Source of the DNA: Laetiporus sulphureus 93-53
Taxonomy: Eukaryota; Basidiomycota; Agaricomycetes; Polyporales; Laetiporaceae
Assembly (NCBI RefSeq): GCF_001632365.1
Contig: NW_024468539.1
Coordinates: 124,001-188,000 of the forward strand
DNA length: 64,000 nt
Direction of reading: 5' to 3'
Shown: positions 14,545 to 25,406 of the stretch, piece after piece
Layout: every line of letters starts with the position of its first letter
Numbering within the stretch: the first letter of the stretch is position 1
Made by a program: the position numbers and the translations under genes
Notes under the pieces: generated by a model
Told to the model about the DNA's origin: nothing
The model's database searches: none
Seen by the model: only the letters and a program-made list of their open reading frames with translations

Positions 14545-16729
14545 GCTTTGTAACGCATACGGCATAGATGATCTTTCGATTGCCTTGTGCTGATTCTGAA
14601 GCGATCAGTGTCAGCTATAGTAGACGGTATATGATTGAGCGTATTTGCCACATGCGCTATAGCGCATACAGCGCTATGTTAGAGCCCTTCGGCAAGAACT
14701 TCATCTGGATCTTGGTAGTCGATACGGCTCACCGTACGTCTCCGCAAGAATCGGAACAGACGTTATGAAAGGTTTCATGATACTTGCATTTCCAGAAGAT
14801 GGATTTCAGTTCGAAACAGCCACGAATTAGTTTTGTATGTTCCAATAATGGCATATTGTGGGCAGCGTATAGCTCAGTTGCAAGAATGTCGGGATCTGAA
14901 GTATTGCCACCATTTGCATGGTATGCTGAATATTCTCAACCTCAACGCAGTGAAAAATTGGTTTACCAACGTGCAGCTGTCACGACATCCTTAACGTGTG
15001 AAATGCAATGTCGTTCATGATTATCCCAAATTCACCAGGAACGTCAGAATCATACATATTAGTATACAAATTCAACCAAACATCAGTTCATTGCGAGAAT
15101 GCTTCGTGCTCCACCATTTAAGGCCATTATTGCTAATTGTGATAAATAGTGGATCATGTGCAGGTCAGGCTTGACCTCTTGACCCCAGTCAAGTTCAAGG
15201 GGTCAAACCTTGACCCATACATCACTGGTATTAAGGCCCCCCAAACTCCCGAAGTAAGGCTGTGGAGGAGCCTGACACATGAGCGCTTTGTTCCCTCTCT
15301 TATTAAGGATCGGCTGCAATCTCATCATCCGCGCCACCAGCGCGTGTGCTCGCGGGACACGATCACGTGTTGTGATATTGTCAAACGCCCAACCAGCTTG
15401 ATTCCGTGCGTACAGTGTACTCGTTCCTTCCTTGCTCTCACCAAGTCACTTGCTCGCGTGGCTTCCTCCCATCCTGATGCCGTGCAGTGAGAAGCATGCC
15501 TTCGCTGACAACATTATCATCTTCGCCGGACGCGTGCGCTCTGCAGGGTGGGTGCGCAGGGCAGAGTTGGACGCCGCGCTGGCAGGAGAGAGTGCTGAGC
15601 CCGTCGAGCACTAGCTCAATTGTACGACGAAAATTCTGAATCAATAGTTCTGGCAGCACAAAAAAACTGCATCCTAAACTGACCACGTAGTTAGTCCTCC
15701 GAAACTGTTGCGATTTCCAGCCCATGGCCATGGTCTGCAAAGATGAAACCAGAAATGTTGAACAGCTTGTTATATGCACTCAACGACTTTGCGATTGGTT
15801 GAGCCATGGTACGTAGTGAACCGTTCTTTCACGAAGATGGCATCTGTGCTAGTTTAGCCTCTTACATGAACCACTAGTCCCGCCGGCTAGCGCAAACTAG
15901 ACAGCTTTGTGTGGTCCCTCCATTTTGTCATGCACTAGAAATCGGCCTTGCCATTTTATTTCCACTGTCTGACCTGGAGTCCATGCATAGCTGGAATTGG
16001 TGAAGATATCCATCTGTTTAAGAAACCCGGTAGTAAGGTCACTTTATAACGTACATCACGGTAATATTAGCTGCCTGACATATTGTCTGCTACCAGGATG
16101 ATTCGGATGCCATGAACGGTGATCATCTGATCATAGATATAACACTGTACGTGCTCATGGCAGACTGGCTCACTTTTCTCGACACTCATGAAGCGCAGCA
16201 CGGCAATCGAAATATTTCTGCGTCACCGGAGATAGTATGAGCGTAGAGCAGTTATCAGAAGCGCTACCTTTCATCGATGATACACGAGGACATGTCTTGT
16301 TGATCTGGTGAGTCTACCACCGACGTATAAGGTCAACATCGATTTGGAATGCATCTCCGCTGCGCCAGTCAAGGGCGAATTGTCGCTCGACCATCGATGA
16401 TACGGTTTAAGTGGTGTGGGAGAGCCAGGGTACGAACAGGCTATCCTTGACCTGCGACGTTATTCTCTAACATTCTTCGTAATTAGCATTCTAAGTGAGA
16501 ATGCTGGCGCAGTCTGGGAGCCGGACATCCCGACAAAGCTGTTCCGACGCCTCCATTATTGCTTCTAACCTCTACCACCATCTGTGCCTGACATCATGCG
16601 CTTTCCCTTCTTCAGAAAAGAGCAAGGCGATACGGCTCTTGTACATCCTCTCTCAAGGTACAATGATAGGACTACCGCGTGCTCGGTTCGTGGAATCTAG
16701 GGTGCGAATCTTCGCGGCGAGTGCTCGGG
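14545..16729. other. Intergenic; left edge of segmental duplication copy A inside
   Basis: From about 15275 the sequence matches the region starting at 21113 (copy B). No gene is recognised. A GACACG-containing element with CACGTG lies at 15311-15400. Confidence 0.6.
15311..15405. promoter_or_regulatory. Repeated CACGTG element, copy 1 of 4
   Basis: Shares GACACG-N-TCACGTG and a flanking CATC.GCGCCACC segment with elements at about 18976, 21142 and 24605. Core CACGTG is at 15364-15369. It lies about 1.5 kb upstream of terpene synthase copy 2. Confidence 0.5.
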
Positions 16730-16737
16730 TATATAAA
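16730..16737 (+). promoter_or_regulatory. TATA box of terpene synthase copy 2
   Basis: TATATAAA exactly 101 bp before the ATG, the same spacing as in the duplicate at 22552. Confidence 0.65.
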
Positions 16738-16830
16738 CATTGTCATTGCTTGCTCACTATCCGCAGTGCGTCCTGCATTACCCATTTTCTATACTCATTT
16801 CCTTCTTTTACACACCAGCAAGTATACACA

Positions 16831-18069
16831 ATGTTTGACTGTGAGGAGAAGACTATCCAGCTGCCCGATCTCATAAAGTCGATCCCTTTCCCCATCCGCC
16901 TAAACCCGTACACCCGATTCGTGTCCGCCGACTCCGATGCCTTTATTTTGGAGTCGTCGAACCTCACGGAAGAAGAGAGATTCAAGTTCACTGGCTTGAA
17001 TGCCGGTCTCCTATGTGGGATGGCCTACTCAGAGTGCGGGTTTGAAGAGCTCAGAGCGTGCACGGATTTTATGGGCTTCCTTTTCAATATTGATGATTGG
17101 GGCGAAGGATCCGACTCGGAAGGAACAAAGGGTTTGGCGGAGGTTGTGATGAACACTCTGCATTATCCGGAGACCTTTCGCTCGGATACTGTTGCTGCTC
17201 GGGTGACCAAATCGTGCGTATAGTTCGGATCGCTTTGTGATCGTTACTGACATCCGGCTTTCTCGCAAGATGGTGGATAAAGTTTCTCGAGACTATCAGC
17301 CCTAATTCCAAGAAACGCTTCATCGACGCTATGCACCTGTACTTCAAGGCCATCACGCAACAGGTTACCGATCGTGCATCGATGAGGGTTCCGGAGCTAG
17401 CGGCCTACATTCACTTGCGTCGCAAAACCAGTGGATGCGAGATGTTCTTCGTCCTCATTGAGTATGCTGCCCACATCGACCTTCCTGACGAGGTCTACGA
17501 GCATCCTCTCATTCAAGGTCTAATGGATATTACCAACGACAGCATCAGCTGGGTTAATGTGAGTAATCACGCTTTTGTCCGCCGATAAGCGAGGACACTT
17601 TGTGGGTTATTAGGATCTATGATTCAACGATCCTGTCTGGCGTGTACTATCAGTTGATCTAACTATGCTCGCGTCTTAGGATATCTTCTCATATAGTCGC
17701 GAATGCTCGCTCGGAGATGTGAGTCGCTACTGCTCTCATCCCTTATACTGTTTCATTCTCCATTCACAGCCGCACAACATCGTGTGTGTGCTAATGAAGG
17801 CCTTTGATCTGGAGCAACAAGCTGCCATCGACTATGCTGCAGATATGGTGACCAAGACTATCGAGCGCTTCCTTGAGATCAAAGCAATATTGCCTTCTTG
17901 GGGTCCTGAAGTTGATGCACAGGTGGAGGTGTATGTGCAGGGTCTGGGAGACTGGATTATAGCCAATGCAGAGTGGAGTTTTATGACCGAGAGATATTTC
18001 GGAAAGAACGCTTCTCGGGTCAGGAAGAGCTTGCAGGTCAAACTCCCGCCTGTTGTGTCGTTGAAGTAG
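16831..18069 (+). CDS. Sesquiterpene synthase copy 2, altered metal-binding motif
   Basis: Predicted class I terpene cyclase acting on farnesyl diphosphate. Exons 16831-17213, 17270-17558, 17680-17718 and 17770-18069 give 336 residues, usual for fungal sesquiterpene synthases. The reading frame is intact. It has PFPIRLNPYTRF near the N-terminus, NDSISWVND as the second metal site (Asp where Glu is usual at the last position), and TERYFGKN at the C-terminus. The first metal site reads IDDWGEGSD, where copies 1 and 3 have LDDW(T/S)DEFD. The last Asp of DDxxD is therefore Glu, and the next acidic positions differ. Activity may be changed or reduced. It sits in duplication copy A, next to the decayed flavin reductase. 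Confidence 0.92.
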
Positions 18070-19771
18070 GTGTCATACACCGCACATTGGTACGATGAAC
18101 AGTCTATTGTTCACAAACGGTTGTTGGTTCTGATGGCTCCTGATACCCGATAGATGCGCGGTCGATTCAATACTGGAATGTCTATATGCTGCCTTTTTGC
18201 GCTATTCTGTATAGTTTTAACGCTTGTCGACGAATTTTGAGCTAGTAATATTATCTGTGCTAATGCTGTGATTCGTCTTGAGCTCGGGGCTTGCTTCCCC
18301 TCCGGAATGGAACGGCCGCCACAACGTTTGCGACATATTCTGCTCGTATGATGGCAGCAAGGTAACGTACGAGGTATCTTCAGGTTTGCGCTCAGACTTG
18401 TCGAGAATAAGAATCCTTCCCATCGGTAGCAGCCCTTTTGGCGACGCGCTGTACAATGTACACCCCAGTCCAGCTGAGGAGTCGTTAATTCGTTACAGAA
18501 GGGTCTGAAGGATACACGTACTGTACCAGATCAAGAAGGTATATTTGCCAGGCGCGTAAGTATCCAGCCATTGGGATGTTCGACGGTTCATGGCCAAGTT
18601 TAACGATCAGCGTCCTCGTCGACGGTGTTCAGTTGTACTGAATTTTGTCATCGCACGTCCTTCTTCGGAAGTGCAGATACTAAGGCAGGCTGCATTCACT
18701 AGAAAGCGTCATATTGAGTTGTAGTCGGGTGAATATGATGATTATGATTGTCTTGTGGCGTCGCTAGACAAATCTCCCACCTTTTGAAAGCCCATTGCTA
18801 GGTCGTTGTCCTGCTGTGTCGCTCGAGGATCCCCTACTTTTTGAAGGTCCATTGTTGGGTTGTTACTCTGGATATGCATTCTCTCTTGCTACTCCTTTAG
18901 CGGTTCTTCGGCACATATATACATGGAGCAGTGAAGAGACAGTCACGCACCTGAATGCTTGCAGCCGGCTCAAGTTGTGTTCTGCATCAGCTACCATCAG
19001 CGCGGCCGCCACCGCGCGTGCCGTGTGCATTCCGCGACACGGTCACGTGTGGCCATCATACATCCCAAGCGCCCACGACTGACTCTTGCGCGCACCCCTT
19101 CTCTTCCAACCCAAATCTCATCTGCCTGCTCAGACTGCAAGAGCGCACAAAAAATACACAGAAATATATCAGTTCTGCACATTAGCTCCGGTGCGTTTTC
19201 ATCGAGCGGGCAAGCCATCGGCCGCCTGCCCCGTCAGAGTCGACCTCGGGCGCCGCAGGTATGTAATCGCAACCTGTCCTCACCAGCCTTCTCCGCACGC
19301 ATACTGCGAGCAACACTGCACCGCTCAGCTATCTGATAAATGTGAGAAGGCCTCCGTCAGCGCGGCATAAGCTCATCACACACGCGGCTGAAGTTGGTTT
19401 AAGGGGAGCAGCCAGTGCGCCGCATGAACGGTTTACGCAGGCTGCTTCACTGCTATGGCGGGCGTGCGTGCGAGCGGATCATGGAGTGTTGACAATTTCA
19501 TTGATCAGTGGTGCGTTGAAGGAACGACATTGGCGGGTGATTGGCAATCCGCAGGAGGGATTCACTCATCCTCGCGGTTAGTTTATCATCTAGAATGGGC
19601 GTCGGCCTTGCACTTGGGCTTGAAGCCATGTCCTCGCGCGCGTGGAGATAACCACACATAAACTCTCGTTCTGTCCCTCATCCGCCTTTCCAGCTGCATC
19701 TCCGGAATTCTACTCGAACCTATGCACCTTATCCAGAGCTCGCACACACGCGGACACCGAGACATTAAAAA
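18070..19771. other. Intergenic: 3' flank of terpene synthase and promoter region of reductase pseudogene
   Basis: No gene recognised. 18.95-19.75 kb is closely similar to 24.58-25.38 kb, the upstream region of the intact reductase. The TATA motif of the intact copy (CATATAAAC) reads CACATAAAC here near 19655. Confidence 0.6.
18976..19080. promoter_or_regulatory. Repeated CACGTG element, copy 2 of 4
   Basis: GACACGGTCACGTG with CACGTG at 19044-19049. Nearly identical to the element at 24605 upstream of the intact flavin-reductase-like gene. Confidence 0.5.
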
Positions 19772-20498
19772 ATGCGAATTACTCTTGTAGACTCGCTCTT
19801 CTCCCGTTTCAGCACGCGTTTCTGCTCTTCTTCTCCGCCCTACTCTTTCTCACCGCCCAAGTCCACTGCCAACGCGAAAGGCCTTCCGCCGTATGAGCGC
19901 ACGCCGCTGAAGTGAACCGAGGGGCAGAACCCAAGGTGGGCGCACGGGCAGAGCATGTACTCGACGCCCAAGGGGCACACGTGGGCCAAAGGCGAGCGCG
20001 CAGGGTGGCGCGTCGTGGATGCCGCCAAGGAAGATCCAACGTGAAGTACCCCTCCTCATTCTTCTCCAGCGCGAATGAATGCTGGTGCTGATGGTGTTTA
20101 TAGCAAGCTGGAGCGTAGCAGGATAGAGTAGGAGTGGAAGCAATGAATGATGTGTGCTGATGATCCGCGCGTCTGCAGTACCGGATGATGATCAGCGGGA
20201 GCGTCCCGTGCCCGATCGCATTGGTGTCGAGCGTGTCGGCGGACGGCGTGGAGAACCTCTCACCGTTCAGGCGAGCGCGCTTTTCTCTCTACCCTCGTCT
20301 CCCCTCATCGATCATAACTGACGTACATCGCCTGTAGCTGGTTCAACGTGGTACGTGCATTCATACTTTTGGGAAGTGATATAGTGACACCGCATGCAGG
20401 TGACGGGCACACCCCGGCTCGTGAGCGTCACATGCCTGAACACGGCGGGCGGGCTCAAGGACAAGGTGGCGAACATCAAGGCGACGAAGGGGTTTACG
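19772..20498 (+). pseudogene. Flavin-reductase-like gene, degenerate truncated copy
   Basis: Duplicate of the gene at 25407-26695. The N-terminus is recognisable (MRITLVDSLFSRFST, then KGLPPYERTPLK). The Trp codon after PLK has become TGA (19913-19915). Further lesions: the donor of the first intron reads GTGAAG instead of GTGAGT, the donor after the 7 nt exon reads GAGCGT instead of GTGCGT, and homology stops after the ANIKATKGF segment, so the C-terminal third is missing. The central FMN-binding part (RMMISG, VSSVSADGVENL, SWFN, VSVTCLNTAGGLKD) is still readable in pieces. Confidence 0.88.
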
Positions 20499-22551
20499 TC
20501 TGTGGTTTGTCGCATTTTTTCAGGTCACAGAGGAACAGGCCACGAAGTACAGCGATAATGATGCACGCCATAATTGGCAGCGATGTGATTAGTGGCATAT
20601 ATATTTGTCAAAGTATGGTCTCATCGAGCAATCACTTTATGATGTCGAAGATATGTATATGGTTGAAATTTAATGTTCCGCGTTGCAGCCTTCCATGGTC
20701 CTTGGACATGGCACGCCACCTAACCGTGAGACCATCATGTTATGCTGTCAAAGGACACCACGCACTCGGATTCCTATCAGACCTTACATGAGGCTAGTTA
20801 TCTCCGCTCATCTTGTATTCAATTCGCTCTGTGATCTGTTGCGCCATTCTGTCTGCAATGCATTCAAGCTGTCGCAAAAAGGAATCAATAGATAAGCTTG
20901 TTTGACCACATGAAGTAGTCTCCGGCGATGTTCCCCTCCGGACAATTCGGAGAGCGCCGGCGTTTCTCTCAGAATAGTAAATACAATGTCGTTTGAATTC
21001 AGCCTGTTAGCTGGCTGTCTGGTGTTTTCTGGTCGGTCAACATACGTGGCATTATTATCCTCGAGCTTCTGAATTTAAAATATCATATATCAGGACTTGA
21101 GCCGCATCTCGTACACATGAGCGCTTTGTTCCCTCTCTTATAAGGATCGGCGGCTGCAATCATCCGCGCCACCAACGCATGTGCTCGGCGCGACACGTTC
21201 ACGTGCCGTGATATTGTCAAACGCCCAATCATTGACTCCGTGCATGCAGTGTTATGCAGTGCACTAGGCTCTTCCTTCCTTGCTCTTATCAAGTCGCTTG
21301 CTCGCGCGGCTTCCTCCCATCGTGATGTTGTGTGGTTAGAATGATCCATTCATTTATGAAACCGTCATCTTTTCTGGAGGCGTGCATGAGGCAAAGTAGG
21401 CGCGCAGGGCAGAGTTAGACACCAGCGCAACGGTGCGTCGAAGACTCTGATCCAAGTGGTCTGGAAGCACACCAAAATGCATCGTCGATTGGCCATGTAG
21501 TTATTCTTCGGAACCTGTTGCGATTTCCAGCTCATGGCCATGGTCTACAAAATAACACCGGGAGTGCCGAGCAGCTCGTTATATGCGCTCAATGACTTTG
21601 CATTTGGTTGAGCCATGGTACACTGGTACATAGTGAGCCTTTCTTTTACTGAGATGGCATCGATGCTCGTTGAGCCTCTTACATGAGCCACTAGTATCAA
21701 CGGCTAGCGCGAACTGCTCAGCTTTGTACGTGTCCCATACAGTTTGTCAAGCACGAGAAATCGGCCTTGACATTGTTTTCCACCATCTGAGCTGGAGTCC
21801 GTGCAGAATTGGAATTAGTGAAGATATTTATCGGTTAAGAAACTTTGGTAGTGAGGTCGCTTCATAACGTACTGTACGTCACGGCAACATTGGTCTGCTT
21901 GACATATTGTCTGCTACTAGGATGGCTGGGATGCCTTCAACGGTAATCATATGACCATAGGTATAGTGCTGTACGTGCTCATGGCACACTAGCTCACTAT
22001 TCTCGAGACTCGTGAAGCGCAGCGTGGCAATCGAAACATTCCGACGTCACCGGAGATATGAGCGTAGACTGGTTAGCAGAAGCGCTACATTTCATCGATG
22101 ATTCCAAAGGACATGCCTTATCGATCTAGAGAGTTTACCTTCGATCCACAAGATCAACATCGATTTGTAACTCATCTCCTCTGTGCCAGTCAAGGCAGCA
22201 TTATCGCCCGACCATCGACGATACGGTTCAAACGGTGTGGGAGAACCGGGTACGAACAGGCTATCCTTGACCTGCGACATTATCTTCTAACATTTTTTAT
22301 GATTAGTATCCTAAGCGAGAATGGCGGCGCAGTTTGAGAGCCGGACATCCCGACAAAGCTGTTCTGATGCATCCATTGTTGCTTCTAACCGCTGCCACCT
22401 TCTCTGCCTGACATCATGCGCTTTCCCTTCCACAGAAAGGCGCGAGGCGATACGGCTCTTGTGCGCCCTCTGGCAAGGTACAATGACAGGACTACCGCGT
22501 GCGCGCTGGTTGGGATCTAGTCCGTACGAATCTTCGTGGCGAGTGCTCGGG
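20499..22551. other. Spacer between duplication copies, then promoter-proximal part of copy B
   Basis: 20499-21112 has no counterpart that I can see and no gene. From 21113 it matches copy A. No coding signal is recognised. Confidence 0.6.
21142..21240. promoter_or_regulatory. Repeated CACGTG element, copy 3 of 4
   Basis: GACACGTTCACGTG with CACGTG at 21200-21205, about 1.45 kb upstream of terpene synthase copy 3. Confidence 0.5.
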
Positions 22552-22559
22552 TATATAAA
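22552..22559 (+). promoter_or_regulatory. TATA box of terpene synthase copy 3
   Basis: TATATAAA exactly 101 bp before the ATG at 22653. Confidence 0.65.
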
Positions 22560-22652
22560 CAATGCCATTTCTTGCTCACTATCAGCAGTCCGTTTTCCAT
22601 CACTCATTTTTCTGCACTCGCTTCCATCTTTCACATTTTGCAAGCATTCACA

Positions 22653-23895
22653 ATGTTTGACCGCGAGGAGAAGACTATCCGGCTACCCGACCTCATGAAG
22701 TCGATCCCTTTCCCCATCCGCTTAAACCCGTACACCCGGTTCGTGTCCGCTGACTCAGATGCCTCTATTTTGGAGTCGTCGAACCTCAAGAAGGAACAGA
22801 GGTCCAAGTTCATTGGATTAAATTCCGGTCTCCTGTGTGGCATGTGCTACTCAGAGTGCGGGTTTGAAGAGCTCAGAGCGTGCACGGACTTTATGAGCTT
22901 CCTCTTCAATCTTGATGATTGGAGCGATGAATTCGACACGGAAGGAACAAAGGGTTTGGAGGAGGCCGTGATGAACACTCTGCGTTATCCGGAGACCTTT
23001 CGCTCGGATACTGTCGCTGCTCGGGTGACCAAATCGTGCGTATAGTTCGGATCGCTTTGTGACCATCACTCACGTCCGGCTTCCTCGCAAGGTGGTGGAT
23101 GAAGATGCTCGAGACTATCGGTCCTAATTCCAAGAAACGCTTCGTCGACACGATGGACTTGTACTTCAAGGCCATCACGCAGCAGGCTGCCGATCGAGCG
23201 GCGATGAGAGTTCCGGAGCTAGCGGCCTACATTCACTTGCGTCGCAGAACTAGTGGATGCAAGACCGGCTTCGTCCTCATTGGGTACACTGCGCATATCG
23301 ACCTTCCTGACGAGGTCTATGAGCATCCTCTCATTCAAGGTCTAATGGATATTACCAACGACAGCATCAGCTGGTGTAATGTGAGTAGCTCCGCTTCTTT
23401 GTCCCCCGATAAGCGAGGACGCTTCATGGGTTATTATGACCTATGATTCGACGACCTTGTCTGGCTTGGAATATCGACCGGTCTAACCATGTTCATGTCT
23501 TAGGATATCTTCTCATATTATCGCGAACGCTCACTCGGAGATGTGAGTTGCTACTGCTCTCGTCCCTTACACACTGGCTCATTCTCCATCCACAGCCGCA
23601 CAACCTCGTGTGTGTGCTAATGAAGGCCTTTGATCTGGAGCAACAAGCTGCCATCGACTATGCTGCAGATATGGTGATCAAGACTATCGAGCGTTTCCTT
23701 GCGATCAAAGCAGAATTGCCTTCTTGGGGTCCTGAAGTTGATGCACTGGTAGAGGTGTATGTGCAGGGTCTGGAAGACTGGATTGGAGCCAATGCAGAGT
23801 GGAGCTTTATGACCGAGAGATATTTCGGGAAGGATGCTCCTCGGGTCAGGAAGAGCTTGCAGATCAAACTTTCTCCCGTTGTGTCGTTTAAATAA
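22653..23895 (+). CDS. Sesquiterpene synthase copy 3 (intact motifs)
   Basis: Predicted class I terpene cyclase ionising farnesyl diphosphate to a sesquiterpene hydrocarbon or alcohol. Exons 22653-23035, 23092-23380, 23504-23542 and 23596-23895 give 336 residues. The Asp-rich motif LDDWSDEFD lies near residue 90, the second metal site NDSISWCND near residue 220, and the C-terminal TERYFGKDAPR provides the conserved Arg-Tyr pair. There are no frame lesions. It is the best candidate for an active cyclase among the three copies. Intron positions are identical in all three, so they arose by DNA duplication. The product cannot be predicted from sequence alone. The flavin-reductase-like gene follows 1.5 kb downstream on the same strand. 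Confidence 0.94.
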
Positions 23896-24604
23896 GTGTC
23901 GCACACTGCAGGTTGACTAGTGCGGTGAACAGTCTACTGTTTTCAAACAGCTGTTGGTTCTGACGGGCCCTGATACCCGATACATGTGCGATCGATTCAA
24001 TCCTGCTGTATCTGTATGCTGTCTTTGTGCGCTACTCTGTATATTTTTAAGGCTTGGTTAGGAGTTTGAGCTAGTACGCGTGCTAATTGCTGTGGTTTGT
24101 CTTGAACTCGAAGCTCGCTGCGTAGCCGGAAACGAATTGCCGCCACGACTTTTGCGACACAGTCTGTTCGTATGACGGCAACAAGATGACGTGCGAGCTG
24201 TCGTCGTGATACCAGATCAACAAGGAATCGCTGCGTATACTTGCAAAGTTCGTATAGATGCAGTCGCTGGAATGTACGATCCAATGTAACGAAAAATATG
24301 ATCTAGTCGACACAGTTCGGCTATACTGAACATTTGACGCCATACGTCCATCTAAGACGCAGACTCCAAGGCAGATTCCATTCACTAATAAAGTACCGTA
24401 TCGACGTGCAGTGATTAATATGACTGCCACGTTGTCCCATGGTGTTGTTCGACGAATCCCCTACCTTTTGATTCTTGAAAGTCCACCGGTAGGTTGTTCT
24501 GCATACACGGTCTCCTTTGTTACTCCATTAGCAGTTCTCCGACACGTATATACATGCAACCGTGAATGAGACATTCACGCACCTGAATGCTTGCAGCCGG
24601 CTCT

Positions 24605-24715
24605 TTGTGTTCTGCATCAGCTACCATCAGCGCGGCCGCCACCGCGCGTGCCGTGTGCATTCCGCGACACGGTCACGTGTGGCCATCATACATCCCAAGC
24701 GCCCACGACTGACTC
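24605..24715. promoter_or_regulatory. Repeated CACGTG element, copy 4 of 4
   Basis: GACACGGTCACGTG with CACGTG at 24674-24679, about 730 bp before the reductase start. Confidence 0.5.
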
Positions 24716-25287
24716 TTGCGCGCACCCCTTCTCTTCCAACCCAAATCTCATCTGCCTGCTGAGAGACTGCAAGAGCGCACAAAAAATACCGAAATATACC
24801 ACTTCTGCACATTAGCTCCGGTGCGTTTTCATCGAGCGGGCAAGCCATCGGCCGCCTGCCCCGTCAGAGTCGACCTCGCGCGCCGCAGGTATGTAATCGC
24901 AACCTGTCCTCACCAGCCTTCTCCGCACGCATACTGCGAGCAACACCGCATCGCTCAGCTATCTGATAAATGTGAGAATGCCTCCGTCAGCACGGCATAA
25001 GCTCATCACACACGCGGCTGAAGTTGGTTTAAGGGGAGCAGCCAGTGCGGCGCGTGAACGGTTTATGCGGGCTGCTTCACTGTTGCGGCGGGCGAGCGTG
25101 TGAGCTGATTATGGAGTGCTGACGGTGTTATTGATCAGTGGTGTCGTTGAAGGAGCGACATTGGTGGGCAATTGGCAATCCGCAGGAGGGTTTCACTCAT
25201 CTTCTCGATTAGATTTATCATCTCGGGTGGGCGTCGGCCTCGGAATTGGGCTTGAAACCATGTCCTTGCGCACATGGAGGTGCCCGC

Positions 25288-25295
25288 ATATAAAC
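25288..25295 (+). promoter_or_regulatory. TATA box of the flavin-reductase-like gene
   Basis: ATATAAAC-type box about 119 bp before the ATG. It is altered in the pseudogene copy. Confidence 0.5.
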
Positions 25296-25406
25296 TCTCG
25301 TTCGGTTCCTCATCCGCCTTCCCAGCTGCACCTCCGGCATTCCTACTCGAACCTGTGCACCCTATCCGGAGCTCGCACATACACACGGACACCGAGACAT
25401 AGAAAC

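Larger units (their letters stand above)
15275..20498 (+). repeat. Segmental duplication copy A (terpene synthase + flavin reductase unit)
   Basis: Co-linear with 21113-26140. Shared landmarks include the ACACATGAGCGCTTTG start, the terpene synthase promoter and gene, the promoter region at 18.95-19.75 kb, and the first part of the flavin-reductase-like gene. Homology stops abruptly inside the reductase gene after GCGACGAAGG, so copy A is truncated on its right. Confidence 0.88.
23896..25406. other. Intergenic: terpene synthase 3' flank and flavin reductase promoter region
   Basis: No gene recognised. Matches copy A at 18.07-19.77 kb. Holds the fourth CACGTG element and the reductase TATA box. 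Confidence 0.6.
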
